From: Prorocentrum cordatum | Lineage: Eukaryota; Sar; Dinophyceae; Prorocentrales; Prorocentraceae | Direction of reading: 5' to 3' | Assembly (NCBI GenBank): GCA_963575745.1 | Contig: CAUYUJ010012658.1 | Span: forward strand, 125,001 to 189,000 | DNA length: 64,000 nt | Part shown: positions 12,379-23,749 of the stretch, in pieces | Layout: every line of letters starts with the position of its first letter | How positions within the stretch are numbered: position 1 is the stretch's first letter | Program-made: the position numbers and the translations under genes | Notes under the pieces: model-generated | What the model was told of the DNA's origin: nothing | Databases searched by the model: none | What the model saw: the letters and a program-made list of their open reading frames with translations, nothing else

Positions 12379-12410
<32 letters not shown>
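11875..12410. repeat. (CA)n, (GA)n and (CAA)n microsatellites
   Basis: CA/CG repeats lie at 11878-11935, GA repeats at about 11998-12030, and CAA/CAG-type repeats at about 12105-12412 that lead into the first long satellite unit. Confidence 0.85.
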
Positions 12411-12415
<5 letters not shown>

Positions 12416-15400
12416 CATTTTACCCGAACGCTCAGTGTTCTCCCCAGTGCCAGGGTTTTCTTGCGACACCAGCCAATACCCCCACTTCGTGGGGGGGCCG
12501 TTCAAGCTCTACAAAATATCCAAACGACTCTTCGAGACCACCCACACCCAGCTTCCCGCCCCATGACGTTGGGACACTTCACTTCGTGGCGTGCGGACGA
12601 CCCTGGCTACTACACTGGCGTGGGGTACACACCCACAGAGGTTGATCACATCTGTTACATATGAGCACGCAAAGACCCTTTTAACAGAAATGTTTAAAAA
12701 GTGGTGTGTTTCCTATGAATCCGCAAGAGCGCGCGGAAGGACATTTTGACAATTTTTTCTTAAAAAACCATCGGGTTTTTGATGTTTTTATGTTAAAATC
12801 GTTACGAAACCTAAGGTTTTGGAAGTCTTGCGAGCGCGAATGTCCACTTTACCTTATTTTTTGCAAGGGATTCTTGAAATTTGATCAACTAAGAACAAGA
12901 ATTTTCATTTTCTATTGTTTTTTGCAAGGGAAAACAAGCGTCAACAAAAAACCGGATCCGGGGGTAATCCACTTTTCTGAAGCTTTCGCAGAAAAATGAT
13001 GAAAATGTAGCTGCGGCCTAGGTTTTGGGCGGGGGGCGTGCACCAGGGGGTCCAACAATAATAATTCTTTAGAAGTAATAGTGTTCAACGCAACAACAAC
13101 AATTACTAGCACGTGGGGACACTCCGGTTCCACACATGCCAGGGTTTTCATAGGAGGCGGGCAATACCCCCACTTTGTGGGGGGGCCGGTTCAAGCTCTA
13201 CCAAATTTCCAACGACTCTTCGCCACCACCCACACCCAGCTTCCCGCCCTATGACGTTCGGACACTTCACTTCGTGGCATGCGGACGACCGTGGCTACTA
13301 TTCAGGGCCCCGCGGCCGACGACGACGGCGTGCGCGCGCGAAGAAAAAACGAATGTGTCCCGCATGTTATTATTTGACAGGGATGATGGCCCTGGCAGGT
13401 GCGCAACCGTTGTCGCAGAAGTTCGAAAAAAGTTGCTCACAAAAGCCCGTTTGACAGAAATGTTTAAAAAGTGTTGGTTTTCCTACGAATCCGCAAGAGC
13501 GCGCGGGATGAGATTTTGACATTTTTTTGTTGAAAAACCATGGGTTTTTTTTTATGTTTTTATGTAAAATCGCTCCGAACACTAAGCTTTTGGAAGGATT
13601 TCGTCTTGCGCGCGCGAATGTCCACTTTACCTTATTTTTTGCAAGGGATTCTTGAAATTTGATTATATTAGAACAAGAAATGTAATTTACTATTGTTTTT
13701 TGCAAGGGAAAGCGGATTACAACAAAACAACCGGATCCTGTACACACCCTCTTTTCTGAGGCTTCCTCACGAAAATGATGAAAAATGTAGCTGCGGCCTA
13801 GGCGGCGCAGGGGGGGCGCGCACCAGGGGGCCCAACAATAATTATTCTTTAGAATAAATAATGTTCAACAACAACAACACCAACAACAACAATCATTTTA
13901 CCCGAACGCGTGGTGTTCTCCCCAGTGCCAGGGTTTTCATACGACACCAGGCAATACCCCCACTTCGTGGGGGGGCATTACAAGCTCTACCAAATATCCA
14001 ACGACTCTTCGCGACCACCCAAACCCAGCTTCCCGCCCTATGACGTTGGACACTTCACTTCGTGGCGTGCGGACGACCGTGGCTACTACACTGGCGTGGG
14101 GTACACACCCACAGAACTTGGTCACTTATTCGGGGCGCGCATGTGCCCAGCATGGTGCAATTGTGCCATACAATACATAATACAGAGAGACAGAGAGAGA
14201 GACAGAGAGCAGACAGAGAGAGAGACAGAGAGAGCGGAGTTGGTCACATTTTTGGGTCAAGTTCCTGGGATGATGGGAATACACAACTCTGTTACATTTG
14301 ATAATGTGCACGACACACATGAGATGATACGTACTCGCAAGATAGTTGGTCACATTTGTGGAATTCCTGGGCGTGCGCGCGCGAAGAAAAAACGAATGTG
14401 TCCCGCATGGTATTATTTGACAGGGATGATGGCCCTGGCAGGTGCGCAACCGTTGTCGCAGAAGTTCGAAAAAGTTGCTCGCAAAAGCCCGTTTGACAGA
14501 AATGTTTAAAAAGTGTTGTTTTTCCTACGAATCCGCAAGAGCGCGCGGGATGAGATTTTGACATTTTTTTGTTGAAAAACCATTGGTTTTTTGATGTTTT
14601 ATGTTAAAATCGCTCCGAACACTAAGCTTTTGGAAGGATTTCGTCTTGCGCGCGCGAATGTCCACTTTACCTTATTTTTTGCAAGGGATTCTTGAAATTT
14701 GATTATATTAGAACAAGAAATGTCATTTTCTATTGTTTTTTGCAAAGGAAAGCGGATTACAACAAAACAACCGGATCCTGTACACACCCTCTTTTCTGAG
14801 GCTTCCTCACGAAAATGATGAAAATGTAGCTGCGGCCTAGGCGGCGCAGGGGGGGCGCGCAACAGGGGGCCCAACAATAATTATTCTTTAGAATAAATAA
14901 TGTTCAACAACAATCATTTAAGACACACCGTTCTCACCAGTGCCAGGGTTTTCATAGGAGGCGGGCAATACCCCCACTTTGTGGGGGGGCCGGTTCAAGC
15001 TCTACCAAAATTCCAAACGACTCTTCGCCACCACCCACACCCAGCTTCCCGCCCTATGACGTTCGGACACTTCACTTCGTGGCATGCGGACGACCGTGGC
15101 TACTATTCAGGGCCCCGCGGCCGACGACGACGGTTTGTTGTGCGCAGAGTGCGCTCACTGAAAATTAAGTATGGAGGTGGTGTGCCGCGTTTCATGGTAT
15201 TATTTGACATGGATGATGGCCCTGGCAGGTGCGCAACCGTTGTCGCAGAAGTTCGAAAAAGTTGCTCGCAAAAGCCCGTTTGACAGAAATGTTTAAAAAG
15301 TGTTGGGTTTCCTACGAATCCGCAAGAGCGCGCGGGATGAAATTTTGACAATTTGTTTTTTACAAAAAAATGGTTTTTGATGTTTTTATCGTAAAATCGC

Positions 15401-15691
15401 TGCGAACACTAAGCTTTTGGAAGGATTTCGTCTTGCGCGCGCGAATGTCCACTTTACCTTATTTTTTGCAAGGGATTCTTGAAATTTGATTATATTAGAA
15501 CAAGAAATGTCATTTTATAGTGTTTTTTGCAAGGGAAAGCGGGGGGAACAAAACAACCGGATCTTGATCACATCGAATTACCTGAGGCTTCCTCACGAAA
15601 ATGATGAAAATGTAGCTGCGGCCTAGGCGGCGCAGGGGGGCCGTGCCCCAGGGGCCCCAACAATAATTATTCTTTAGAATTAATAATGTTC

Positions 15692-15724
<33 letters not shown>

Positions 15725-16520
15725 TACTAGCACGTGGGGACACTCCGTTCTCACCAGTGCAGGGTTTTCATAGGAGGCGGGCAATACCCCCACTTTGTGG
15801 GGGGGCCGGTTCAAGCTCTACCAAATTTCCAAACGACTCTTCGCCACCACCCACACCCAGCTTCCCGCCCAATGACGTTCGGACACTTCACTTCGTGGCA
15901 TGCGGACGACCGTGGCTACTCTTCAGGGCCCCGCGGCCGACGACGACGGCGTGCGCGCGCGAAGAAAAAACGAATGTGTCCCGCATGGTATTATTTGACA
16001 GGGATGATGGCCCTGGCAGGTGCGCAACCGTTGTTGCAGAAGTTCGAAAAAGTTGCTCGCAAAAGCCCGTTTGACAGAAATGTTTAAAAAGTGCTGGGTT
16101 TCCTACGAATCCGCAAGAGCGCGCGGGATGACATTTTGTCATTTTTATATATATAAAAAACATTTTTTTTAAAAAAAATGTTTTTATGTTAAAATCGCTA
16201 CGAAAACTAAGGTTTTGGAAGGATTTCGTCTTGCGCGCGCGAATGTCGACTTTACCTTATTTTTTGCAAGGGATTCTTGAAGTTTGGGTGTGCTAGAACA
16301 AGAAATGCCCACTTTAGCTTATTTTTTGCAAGGGAAAGCGGGCCGTAACAAAACAACCGGATCCGGACCTACCCGTTTTGCCTGAGACTTCCTAACGAAA
16401 ATGATGAAAATGTGGCTGCGGCCTAGGCGCGGCGGGGGGGTCGTGCACCAGGGGCCCCAACAATAACTATTCTTTAGAAGTAATAATGTTCAACAACAAC
16501 AACAACAACAACCATTTTAA
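12411..16520 (+). repeat. Long satellite, first block (0.8-1.0-kb units)
   Basis: Units begin at GTTCAACAACAAC after CCCAACAATAATTATTC, at about 13082, 13858, 14898, 15683 and 16484, with a partial unit at 12411. Each unit holds, in order, a CAA microsatellite, a GC-rich block (CCAGGGTTTTCATA, ACTTCACTTCGTGGC), a block with CGTGCGCGCGCGAAG, an AT-rich block (TTTTTTGCAAGGGATTCTTG) and GCGGCCTAGGCG. The open frames of 60-199 codons repeat from unit to unit but change by frameshift, so protein coding is not supported. No retrotransposon motif was seen. Confidence 0.93.
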
Positions 16521-16876
16521 GGCTGTACGCGTTTACTTGCCCGCGAGTCATTCAACACGTATACCCTACACCCTCGATACCCGCCCTCTTCGTCTTCGAT
16601 CACACCCCTTTCGGGGGGATTCTTTCTCTTTGCTGGGGCCGGCGGGCTTAGACGTACGGGCAAACCGGAACGGGCGGACAATCCTTCGGGGCGTACATCT
16701 CTCTGCCCGCCATTGGAATTGGCGCGGGCCCTGCAAGAGGAGGAGGGGAAGAACGAGGGAGAGTGGGAGGAAGGGGAGGGGGAAGGACGAAGGAAGAGGG
16801 ATGATACCACGTTGTGAAGGCGTCCTTGGCGCGCGCGTGGTTCCTGAGCGCCGAAACGCACTTCCAGAATAATTTG
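16521..16876. other. Unique segment interrupting the long satellite
   Basis: After the CAA tract of one unit the sequence leaves the satellite and continues into the 41-bp array. No gene or motif recognised. Confidence 0.5.
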
Positions 16877-17308
16877 TGAGGACGTCGCACGCGAGAGCGC
16901 AGTCCTGAGTACATTGTGAGGAAATCTCACGCGGAAGCGGGGGCCCTGACTAAGTTGCGAGGAAGTCTCAAGCGGGAGCGCCGTTCCTGAGCAAATTGCA
17001 CGGAAGTCTCAGGCGGGAGCGGGGGTCCTCAATAAATTGCGAGGAAGTCTCAGGCGGGAGCGCCGTTCCTGAGTCAATTGCGCGGAAATGTCAGGCAGGA
17101 GCGGGGGTCCTGAGTAAAATTCGAAGAAGTCTCAGGCGGGAGCGCCGTTCCCATGTAAATTGCACGGAAGTCTCAAGCGGGAGCGGGGGTCTTGATTACA
17201 TTGCGAGGAAGTCTCAGACGGGAGCGCCTTTCCTGAGTAAATTGCGCGGAAGTCTCAGGCAGGAGCGGGGGTCCTGAGTAAAAATCGAAGAAGTCTCACG
17301 CGGGAGCC
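16877..17308 (+). repeat. 41-bp satellite, about 10 units
   Basis: Units of about 41 bp carry GGAAGTCTCAGGCGGGAG. Two subtypes alternate, one with GCGCCGTTCCTGAG and one with GCGGGGGTCCTGAG, giving an 82-bp higher order. The same core occurs inverted at 25655-26265. Confidence 0.9.
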
Positions 17309-17439
17309 GTTGTTGTTGTAGCCCGGGGGGCAGGGGCACAGTTTGAGCAGGAAGACTTTCCTTGAGAAAAAACAAGGAGCGAGCCCCGGGGGTGGCACTT
17401 CAATCGAAAAAAATCAATGTGCACCGGTGGGGGGGGATC

Positions 17440-19328
17440 AACAATAATTATTCTTCAAGAATGAGAGTTCAACAACAACAACAACAATCACTTTACCCGA
17501 ACGCTCAGTGTTCTCACCAGTGCCAGGGTTTTCATGCGACGCCAGCCCATACCCCCACTTTGTGGGGGGGCAGTGCAAGCTCTACCAAATATCCACACGA
17601 CTCTTCGCCACCACCCACACCCAGCTTCCCGCCCTATGACGTTCGGACACTTCACTTCGTGGCCTGCGGACGACCGTGGCTACTACACTGGCGTGGAGTA
17701 CACACCCACAGAAGTTGTAAGGACAGCGCGCGCGGGTAGAAATTTTGAAAAGTCGTGCAGGTGTTTTTCGAGGACCTACGGTGCGATTCGTGTGATTTTA
17801 TGATGCGCGGTGCTAAAATTCTTAAGAACCCAATGGTTTTTGGAGATTTCGGCGTGCGCGCGCGAAGAAAAAACGAATGTGTCCCGCATGGTATTATTTG
17901 ACAGGGATGATGGCCCTGGCAGGTGCGCAACCGTTGTCGCAGAAGTTCGAAAAAGTTGCTCGCAAAAGCCCGTTTGACAGAAATGTTTAAAAAGTGTTGG
18001 TTTTCCTACGAATCCGCAAGAGCGCGCGGGATGAGATTTTGACATTTTTTTGTTGAAAAACCATTGGTTTTTTGATGTTTTTATGTTAAAATCGCTCCGA
18101 ACACTAAGCTTTTGGAAGGATTTCGTCTTGCGCGCGCGAATGTCCACTTTACCTTATTTTTTGCAAGGGATTCTTGAAATTTGATTATATTAGAACAAGA
18201 AATGTCATTTTATAGTGTTTTTTGCAAGGGAAAACGGATTACAACAAAACAACCGGATCTTGATCACATCGAATTACCTGAGGCTTCCTCACGAAAATGA
18301 TGAAAATGTAGCTGCGGCCTAGGCGGCGCAGGGGGGGCGTGCACCAGGGGCCCCAACAATAATTATTCTTTAGAATTAATAATGTTCAACAACAACAACA
18401 ACAACAACATTACTAGCACGTGGGGACACTCCGTTCTCACCAGTGCCAGGGTTTTCATAGGAGGCGGGCAATACCCCCACTTTGTGGGGGGGCCGGTTCA
18501 AGCTCTACCAAATTTCCAAACGACTCTTCGCCACCACCCACACCCAGCTTCCCGCCCTATGACGTTCGGACACTTCACTTCGTGGCATGCGGACGACCGT
18601 GGCTACTATTCAGGGCCCCGCGGCCGACGACGACGGCGTGCGCGCGCGAAGAAAAAACGAATGTGTCCCGCATGGTATTATTTGACAGGGATGATGGCCC
18701 TGGCAGGTGCGCAACCGTTGTTGCAGAAGTTCGAAAAAGTTGCTCGCAAAAGCCCGTTTGACAGAAATGATTAAAAAGTGTTGGGTTTCCTACGAATCCG
18801 CAAGAGCGCGCGGGATGAAATTTTGACAATTTGTTTTGAAAAACCATTGGTTTTTTATATGTTTTTATTTTAAAATCGCTACGAAAACTAAGGTTTTGGA
18901 AGGATTTCGTCTTGCGCGCGCGAATGTCCACTTTACCTTATTTTTGCAAGGGATTCTTGAAGTTTGGTTATGTTAGAACAAGAAATGTCCACTTTAGCTT
19001 ATTTTTTGCAAGGGAAAACCGATCGTAACAACACAACCGGATCCGGACTCCCCCGTTTTGCCTGAGACTTCCTCACGAAAATGATGAAAATGAGGCTGCG
19101 GCCTAGGCGCGGCGGGGGGGTCGCGCACCAGGGGTCCCAACAATAATTAATCTTTAGAAGTAATAATGTTCAACAACAGCAGAAACAACAACAACAACAA
19201 CACCAATCAAACAACAACAACACCAACAACAACAACAAACAGCAACAACAAAACAACAACAACACCAACAACACCAATAACACCAACAACAACAACAGCA
19301 CCAACAACAACAACAGCAACAGCAACAG

Positions 19329-19359
<31 letters not shown>

Positions 19360-20207
19360 AACACCACAACAAGAACAATCATTTAAGACTGGGGACGCAC
19401 CGTTCTCACCAGTGCCAGGGTTTTCATAGGAGGCGGGCAATACCCCCACTTTGTGGGGGGGCCGGTTCAAGCTCTACCAAATTTCCAAACGACTCGTCGC
19501 CACCACCCACACCCAGCTTCCCGCCCTATGACGTTCGGACACTTCACTTCGTGGCATGCGGACGACCGTGGCTACTATTCAGGGCCCCGCGGCCGACGAC
19601 GACGGCGTGCGCGCGCGAAGAAAAAACGAATGTGTCCCGCATGGTATTATTTGACAGGGATGATGGCCCTGGCAGGTGCGCAACCGTTGTTGCAGAAGTT
19701 CGAAAAAGTTGCTCGCAAAAGCCCGTTTGACAGAAATGTTTAAAAAAGTGTTGGGTTTCCTACGAATCCGCAAGAGCGCGCGGGATGAGATTTTGACATT
19801 TTTTTGTTGAAAAACCATTGGTTTTTTGATGTTTTTATGTTAAAATCGCTCCGAACACTAAGCTTTTGGAAGGATTTCGTCTTGCGCGCGCGAATGTCCA
19901 CTTTACCTTATTTTTTGCAAGGGATTCTTGAAATTTGATTATATTAGAACAAGAAATGTCATTTTATAGTGTTTTTTGCAAGGGAAAACGGACTACAACA
20001 AAACAACCGGATCTGGACCCCATCCACTTTTCTGAAGCTTTCGCGAAAAAATGATGAAAATGTAGCTGCGGCCTAGGCGCGGCGGGGGGGCCGTGCACCA
20101 GGGGTCCCAACAATAATTATTCTTTAGAATTAATAATGTTCAACAACACCAACAACAACACCAACAACAACAACAACAAAACAACAAACAACAACAACAA
20201 CAACAAC
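17440..20207 (+). repeat. Long satellite, second block
   Basis: The family of 12411-16520 resumes, with units starting at about 17466, 18380, 19164 and 20129. The last ends within its CAA tract. The unit at 17466 has an extra segment (about 17715-17855) before the CGTGCGCGCGCGAAG block. Confidence 0.93.
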
Positions 20208-20275
20208 GAGAATCCGCACCGCGGAATCCCACTTCAGCCACGCACCCAGGGACAGTGAATGACCGTTCGGCCCCA
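20208..20275 (+). repeat. Dispersed repeat, inverted partner at 52127-52205
   Basis: Immediately after a CAA tract, GAGAATCCGCACCGCGGAAT through GAATGACCGTTCGGCCCC is the reverse complement of 52127-52205, where it again borders the microsatellite. Confidence 0.85.
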
Positions 20276-20294
20276 TCACTCAGATGTAATGTTC

Positions 20295-20440
20295 GGCGGT
20301 GGACAAACCTCCCTTTAGTAAACCTCGCCCAGGACCGAAACCGACGGACCTGGACCCGCAGAAATGACGCCCGCGACGCCCTCTCGCGAACCGACAACGG
20401 CCAATTCGCTAATCGACGTGTCAGTGTAGGAGGTCTGTCC
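20295..20440 (-). repeat. Dispersed repeat related to 49245-49375
   Basis: Shares GCCCTCTCG-GAACCGA and CTAATCGACGTGTCA with 49245-49375. On the minus strand both copies read a similar peptide, DTSISE followed by GSREG, with clustered third-position differences. That could be an old shared exon or simply a non-coding repeat. The family is not identified. Confidence 0.6.
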
Positions 20441-22262
20441 ACCCTCGATATGTGTTATTAGCATGTGTAGTGCTGTGTAATTAAGGTTATGTTGTTCCAT
20501 AATATGTTGTGCTAGAAAGTGGTATACAATGTTATGCGATTGGATGGAATGTTTGGCAGTGCCATGTCCAGCTTATGCATGCAATATTATGTTATGTGCT
20601 GCCGTTTTCGGTTATCACCGGTTCATAAGTTGATCTTCGGCTATGGGAAACTCTGGTGATACGCTCTGTTAGATCACCGTGTGGCTGGTATGACATGTGT
20701 GTCCTTTTTGCTGTGCTCCAGCTTTCGATGACTTACGTCTCTTTGCACATGCGTCGTGACGCCTGGGAGGCGTGAAGCTGTGACGCCTCCCCATCGGGGC
20801 TGTCTGCAATATTAAGACACGGAACCACACAAGCCACTGTTACATAAAATTGTTCGTTGCCCCCTCCTTTGGATCCGTTCCTAGATGGCTTGATGCGAAG
20901 ATCGTCGCCTTGATCACAGACGCCTTGTCCGTCACCTCCAAGGGTTGCACAGTCTATGCTTTCGCTTGCGCGGTGGAAGTGGGGTCGGGCAAAGGATGTT
21001 TCAGCTTCTGGGCCCCACACGTAAGACTTTCCTAGGCGAGGGCCACGTTCACGTTCTCCGCTGCCTCGTTCAGCCAACCCTGTAAACGTTGGTTGGCCGA
21101 TGTGTTGTACGCTCTGGTCATCCAAACTTTTTCGAGCCCCTGCCCTGAGGGCCCCCAGGGCGTTCCCTGATCGGGCCTGGGCGGGGGCGACGCCCTGGGG
21201 AAAGCAGCGGGGGACAAGGACTCCTGGAGTCCTGCGCGGTCTGGCAACCGCGGTATGATGCCGTCATTCGTTGAGGACGCGAGCCGGGACACTCAAGGAA
21301 TCTTGGTATCCCGTGGGGTCTGACGACCGCGACATGCAAGGTGGGCAGACGGGAACGAAATGAAATGTCAGGGGTCCGTGAGGGTCCCGGGGCCTGCAAG
21401 CGAGCGAGACCGAGCGGAACAACAAAACAATCAACGCCCAGATCTCAGGGGCTGGACCCCAGCAGCTTCGTCGACAGTCCCCAGGCCTGGCGAGGGCCCC
21501 GGAGGCAGTCCTTTTGATGAAGCATCTGTGGTGATCTTCCGCGACGCGAGGATGTCGGGGGCCTTCGGGCCCCAGCCTCCTCCCGTCCCTCCTCCTCCCG
21601 GGAAGGTCGGGGACCGTGGAACCCTCTCGGCCACTGCGCGGAGAGTGCGGTGCGAGACTCCGTGGGGCCCAGCACCACACCCGCGCGCCCGTGGGCAGGT
21701 GGCACGCTCCCGTGCCTGGAGGAGAAGTGCCGCCGAGAGGGAAGGAGTGCGCCCCGGGAGCGGGTGGGCAGCCCCTCCCTACGAGTGGCCCATCCCCTCC
21801 TCCCTCGGCAGGGCGCGGGGATGATGTTCTGTGGCAGCTCATGGGAGCCTCCCATGCCATCTTGTCGGCTCTTGCGAATCGACGCTAGTCGTCGCTCAAT
21901 CGACGCTAGTCGACGCTGGCCGACGCTAAATCGGCGCTTTCGCATCGACTCCCAGACGCTAGTGGACGCTAGTCGACACTGAAGACGGAATTAAGAGGGC
22001 GCACCAGGCTTCCATGATTTGCTACCGAAATGATGTAGCCTGGAGGCCGTCCAAGAGGCTCTGGCCCCGCGGACTCTCTCCGAGGCCCCGTCCCCGCGGA
22101 CACCGCTGTCTGCCTCCAGGGCCACCAGCCAGATCCCAGAGCTTTCCCCGCGATGCGGTCGGTCGGGGTGGCCCGCTACGGTCCTAGCTGCACCACCCAG
22201 GGACCAACCACCCATTCCGCAGCGCAGCCCCCTCCCCATCCCCCTACACAGGCCGCGGCCTG
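20441..22262. other. No gene recognised
   Basis: Normal-complexity DNA. The part at about 20460-20720 is AT-richer than its surroundings. GACGCTAGTC-type tandem units lie at 21880-21975. Open frames up to 198 codons on the minus strand at 21264-21860 carry no motif that I recognise. Confidence 0.4.
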
Positions 22263-22264
22263 GC

Positions 22265-22550
22265 GGCTCCTCCTCCTCCTCCTCCTCCTCCTCCTCCTCC
22301 TCCTCCTCCTCCTCCGCCTCCTCCTCCTCCTCCTCCTCCTCCTCCTCCCCTCCTCTCCTCCTCCCTCCCCCTCCCCTCTCCTCCTCCTCCTCCTCCGCCT
22401 CCTCCTCCTCCCTCCTCCTCCTCCTCCTCCCTCCTCCTCCTCCTCCTCCTCCTCCTCCTCCTCCTCCTCCTCCTCTGTCATCCTCCTTCCTTCCTCCTCC
22501 TTCCCTCCTCCTCCTTCCTTCCTCCTCCTTCCGTCCTCCCTCCTCCAGGA
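22265..22550. repeat. (CTC)n microsatellite
   Basis: About 285 bp of CTC repeats with CCTTC variants at the right end. Confidence 0.95.
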
Positions 22551-23749
22551 GATGCGGAGGCGCCAGGCCCGCAGCGCCCCGCGCCTGCCAAAGGCCCCTG
22601 GAGAGCGTGGGGAGGCAGGTCACCGACCGCTCCTGGGGCCGAAGGCGCGCGGGGGAGGGGGCGTGTTGTCAGAGATCACCGCGGGGGCTGCGGATTGCTG
22701 GAGGGGACGAGGGTTGTGTCGTTGCCATCGCATTTGAAGAGCACGTCCCTGAAACCATTCCAGGCACCTGGAAAAGTGTCGAAACAGTGTCGAAACAGTG
22801 TCGGGCGAGTGTCCCCCCGGGCCCGATACGTGAATACCTGAGCGTTTCGGTACCTTTCTGGTGCTCGAACTTCTTTCTGGTGATACAGGCTACGTAGGTT
22901 CGAGCCTCATACGACAAGGTGAGCTTAGAAGTGGACTCCAAGGGGGGGTGCATGTGGCCGAACGCACTTTACGAGTGGGATGCATGTAAATGGCCCAAAC
23001 GGCTTCGAGGGGTTGGGCATCTCCGCTCAGCGATCTCCGCCTGCTCAGCCCAGACAGTTTCCCCCACTTGCAACCCACTTGTAAGCTAGGTTGGGCCAGA
23101 TAAATCCCACCCTAACATCCACTTAGCATCCACCGCGGAGATCCAAGTAAGTAAGGGGGACTCACATCAAGCCGTCAACAAACACCGAAAGCGCCAGACA
23201 ATGCTGACACAGAGCTGAACCCATCGACGCCGACTCGGGGCGGTCGTGCGAAAATTGGGCGTGAACAAATCAGGGGCGATCGAATGGAGGGGGGGGGGAA
23301 GCACACGTCTCTGGTCTCAAGGCCCCCCTTCGGGCCCTATTCTGCAATCCTCGCTCCACCCCACTTGATCGCCCTCCCGTCGCGCGACGTCCAACTGACC
23401 CGCATCGGTTGCCTGCAGGCGCTACGGTGAGCATGGAAGTCAACCGGCCCGCACGCCGCCGAGCTGAGGTGAGCGGCGGGCGGGGACACGCCCCGAAGTG
23501 CAGGGTTCGACCAGAATGGTATTTCCTCGTTGTGGCCCCCTGCCCTGCCTCTTGCCCTGGCTGCCGGACAATCACTGCACTCTGCTCCAGCTGCTGGGAC
23601 CGCGAAAGCGGGTTGCCTCTGCCGCGGGGCGACGGAAACGCGTTCCCTCGTTTGTCCCCAGTCCGCCTCCGCTGCGGAGCGAGGTCGCAGCGCAAACGGC
23701 CCAAAACATATCCATTACTCCGACAGTAGGACCCCGCGCGAAAACGTGT
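22551..23749. other. No gene recognised
   Basis: Short open frames only, with no motif or repeat relationship noticed. Confidence 0.4.

Noticed and set aside
16877-17308. CRISPR-like regular repeats
   Set aside because: Units are contiguous 41-bp tandem copies without unique spacers, and the genome is eukaryotic.
12411-20207. Recurring frames with WYYLTGMMALAGAQ-like peptide in the long satellite
   Set aside because: The frame before and after it changes from unit to unit and no copy extends into a domain. A conserved DNA block explains it.
22885-22905. GGTTCGAGCC as the T-loop of a tRNA gene
   Set aside because: No matching acceptor stem, D-arm or anticodon arm upstream.
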